Of a stretch of DNA of 43,322 nucleotides, positions 43,113-43,322 are shown piece by piece. Both the position numbers and the translations under genes were made by a program. The stretch lies in NCBI GenBank assembly GCA_902782445.1, contig CACZNC010000027.1, forward strand, positions 1-43,322, read 5' to 3'. The first letter of the stretch is position 1; every line of letters starts with the position of its first letter. This DNA comes from an uncultured Ruminococcus sp. (GTDB lineage: Bacteria; Bacillota; Clostridia; Oscillospirales; CAG-272). A model generated the notes under the pieces. The model ran no database searches, was not told the DNA's origin, and was given only the letters and a program-made list of their open reading frames with translations.

Positions 43113-43322
43113 CTAAGGGGTTACGCGGCTTCTTGAAAGAAGCCTGGCAAGAACTTCTGAAATGGATAGGGACAGACTACATCAATAATGTGAAGTTGAT
43201 GCCTTGACACACCAATATAGTCTTCCAACCATATCAGGGTTATCCTTCGCGAGCTCACGGCAAGGCCGTTCGCATTCTACGGAGAGCGATCAAAACCCAT
43301 GAAGACAGCTTTATAGAAGGAA
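43113..43322 (+). repeat. dispersed structured repeat, copy 3 (reaches window end)
   Basis: Third copy of the element. Shared block ACGCGGCTTCTT; hairpin 1 GGCTTC/GAAGCC (43127-43144); GGCAAGAA. A central stem GACTA/TAGTC (43175-43179 with 43218-43222) encloses a CATCAA/TTGATG hairpin (43180-43201). CACACCAAT and TCCAACC blocks and GAGCTCA follow, then the terminal hairpin ACGGC-AAG-GCCGT (43257-43269) and the tail TTCGCATTCTAC...AACCCATG. GAGTCATAA at 43079-43087 is shared with the region before copy 2. It begins about 80 nt after the small membrane protein stop and continues to the last base, so it may be cut. Confidence 0.8.

Noticed and set aside
6545..43322. Dispersed repeat as an IS605/OMEGA or HEARO (IsrB/IscB) RNA
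   Set aside because: Short structured elements of this size exist next to such nucleases, but I see no tnpB/iscB-like gene beside any copy and cannot match the sequence to those RNA motifs from memory. Left as unknown rather than named.

Overview
The window looks like chromosome from a GC-rich member of the Clostridia, probably an uncultured gut-type lineage. The gene order is the Firmicutes/Clostridia housekeeping cluster, Shine-Dalgarno sites are AGGAG-like, and promoters are consensus sigma-A (TTGACA/TATAAT with 17-bp spacers). One promoter resembles the forespore sigma-G/F type, a hint (not proof) of a spore-forming ancestry. Nothing in the sequence fixes the genus.

Left part (1-24 kb), almost all on the minus strand. 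Reading in transcription order there is infC-rpmI-rplT (24.9-23.7 kb). Next comes a TrmH-type rRNA methyltransferase, dprA, topA, trmFO, plsX, rnc, smc, ftsY, rdgB, yhbY, nadD, yqeK, an LCP-family gene and rsfS. These cover ribosome biogenesis, DNA topology and segregation, membrane targeting, phospholipid start-up, NAD synthesis and wall-polymer attachment. leuS, rpsU and a histidine phosphatase follow. At the far left is a small catabolic or envelope group: a Gfo/Idh/MocA oxidoreductase, an SGNH/CE6-like esterase, a YegS/DagK lipid kinase and a gene cut by the window edge. infC starts with AUU and has a leader with a 12-bp long-range pairing, as expected for L20-type autoregulation.

Middle part (25-37 kb) is accessory and switches strand often. 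It holds a YitT-family membrane protein, a sirtuin, an orphan sugar-binding lipoprotein, a ThyX-like protein overlapping hslO (Hsp33), and a lipoprotein with the sigma-G-like promoter. An amino-sugar group follows (nagB, two Gfo/Idh/MocA oxidoreductases, nagA), then a MATE transporter broken by an out-of-frame deletion.

Right part (37.4-43.3 kb) is on the plus strand: tRNA-Pro(GGG) with its own promoter and terminator, a gene-poor 0.4-kb stretch, a membrane metallophosphoesterase, a membrane-anchored MsrAB fusion, two aldo/keto reductases (one with a 2x[4Fe-4S] tail) and a small secreted or membrane protein. This may be an oxidative or carbonyl stress group.

The most unusual signal is a dispersed intergenic repeat of about 0.2 kb in three diverged copies (6545-6751 minus, 34602-34990 plus, 43113-43322 plus). 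Conserved sequence blocks are joined by short stems whose paired bases change together between copies, so it behaves like a structured RNA family. One copy carries a large insertion with two 84-bp tandem units in place of its terminal hairpin. I do not recognise the family.
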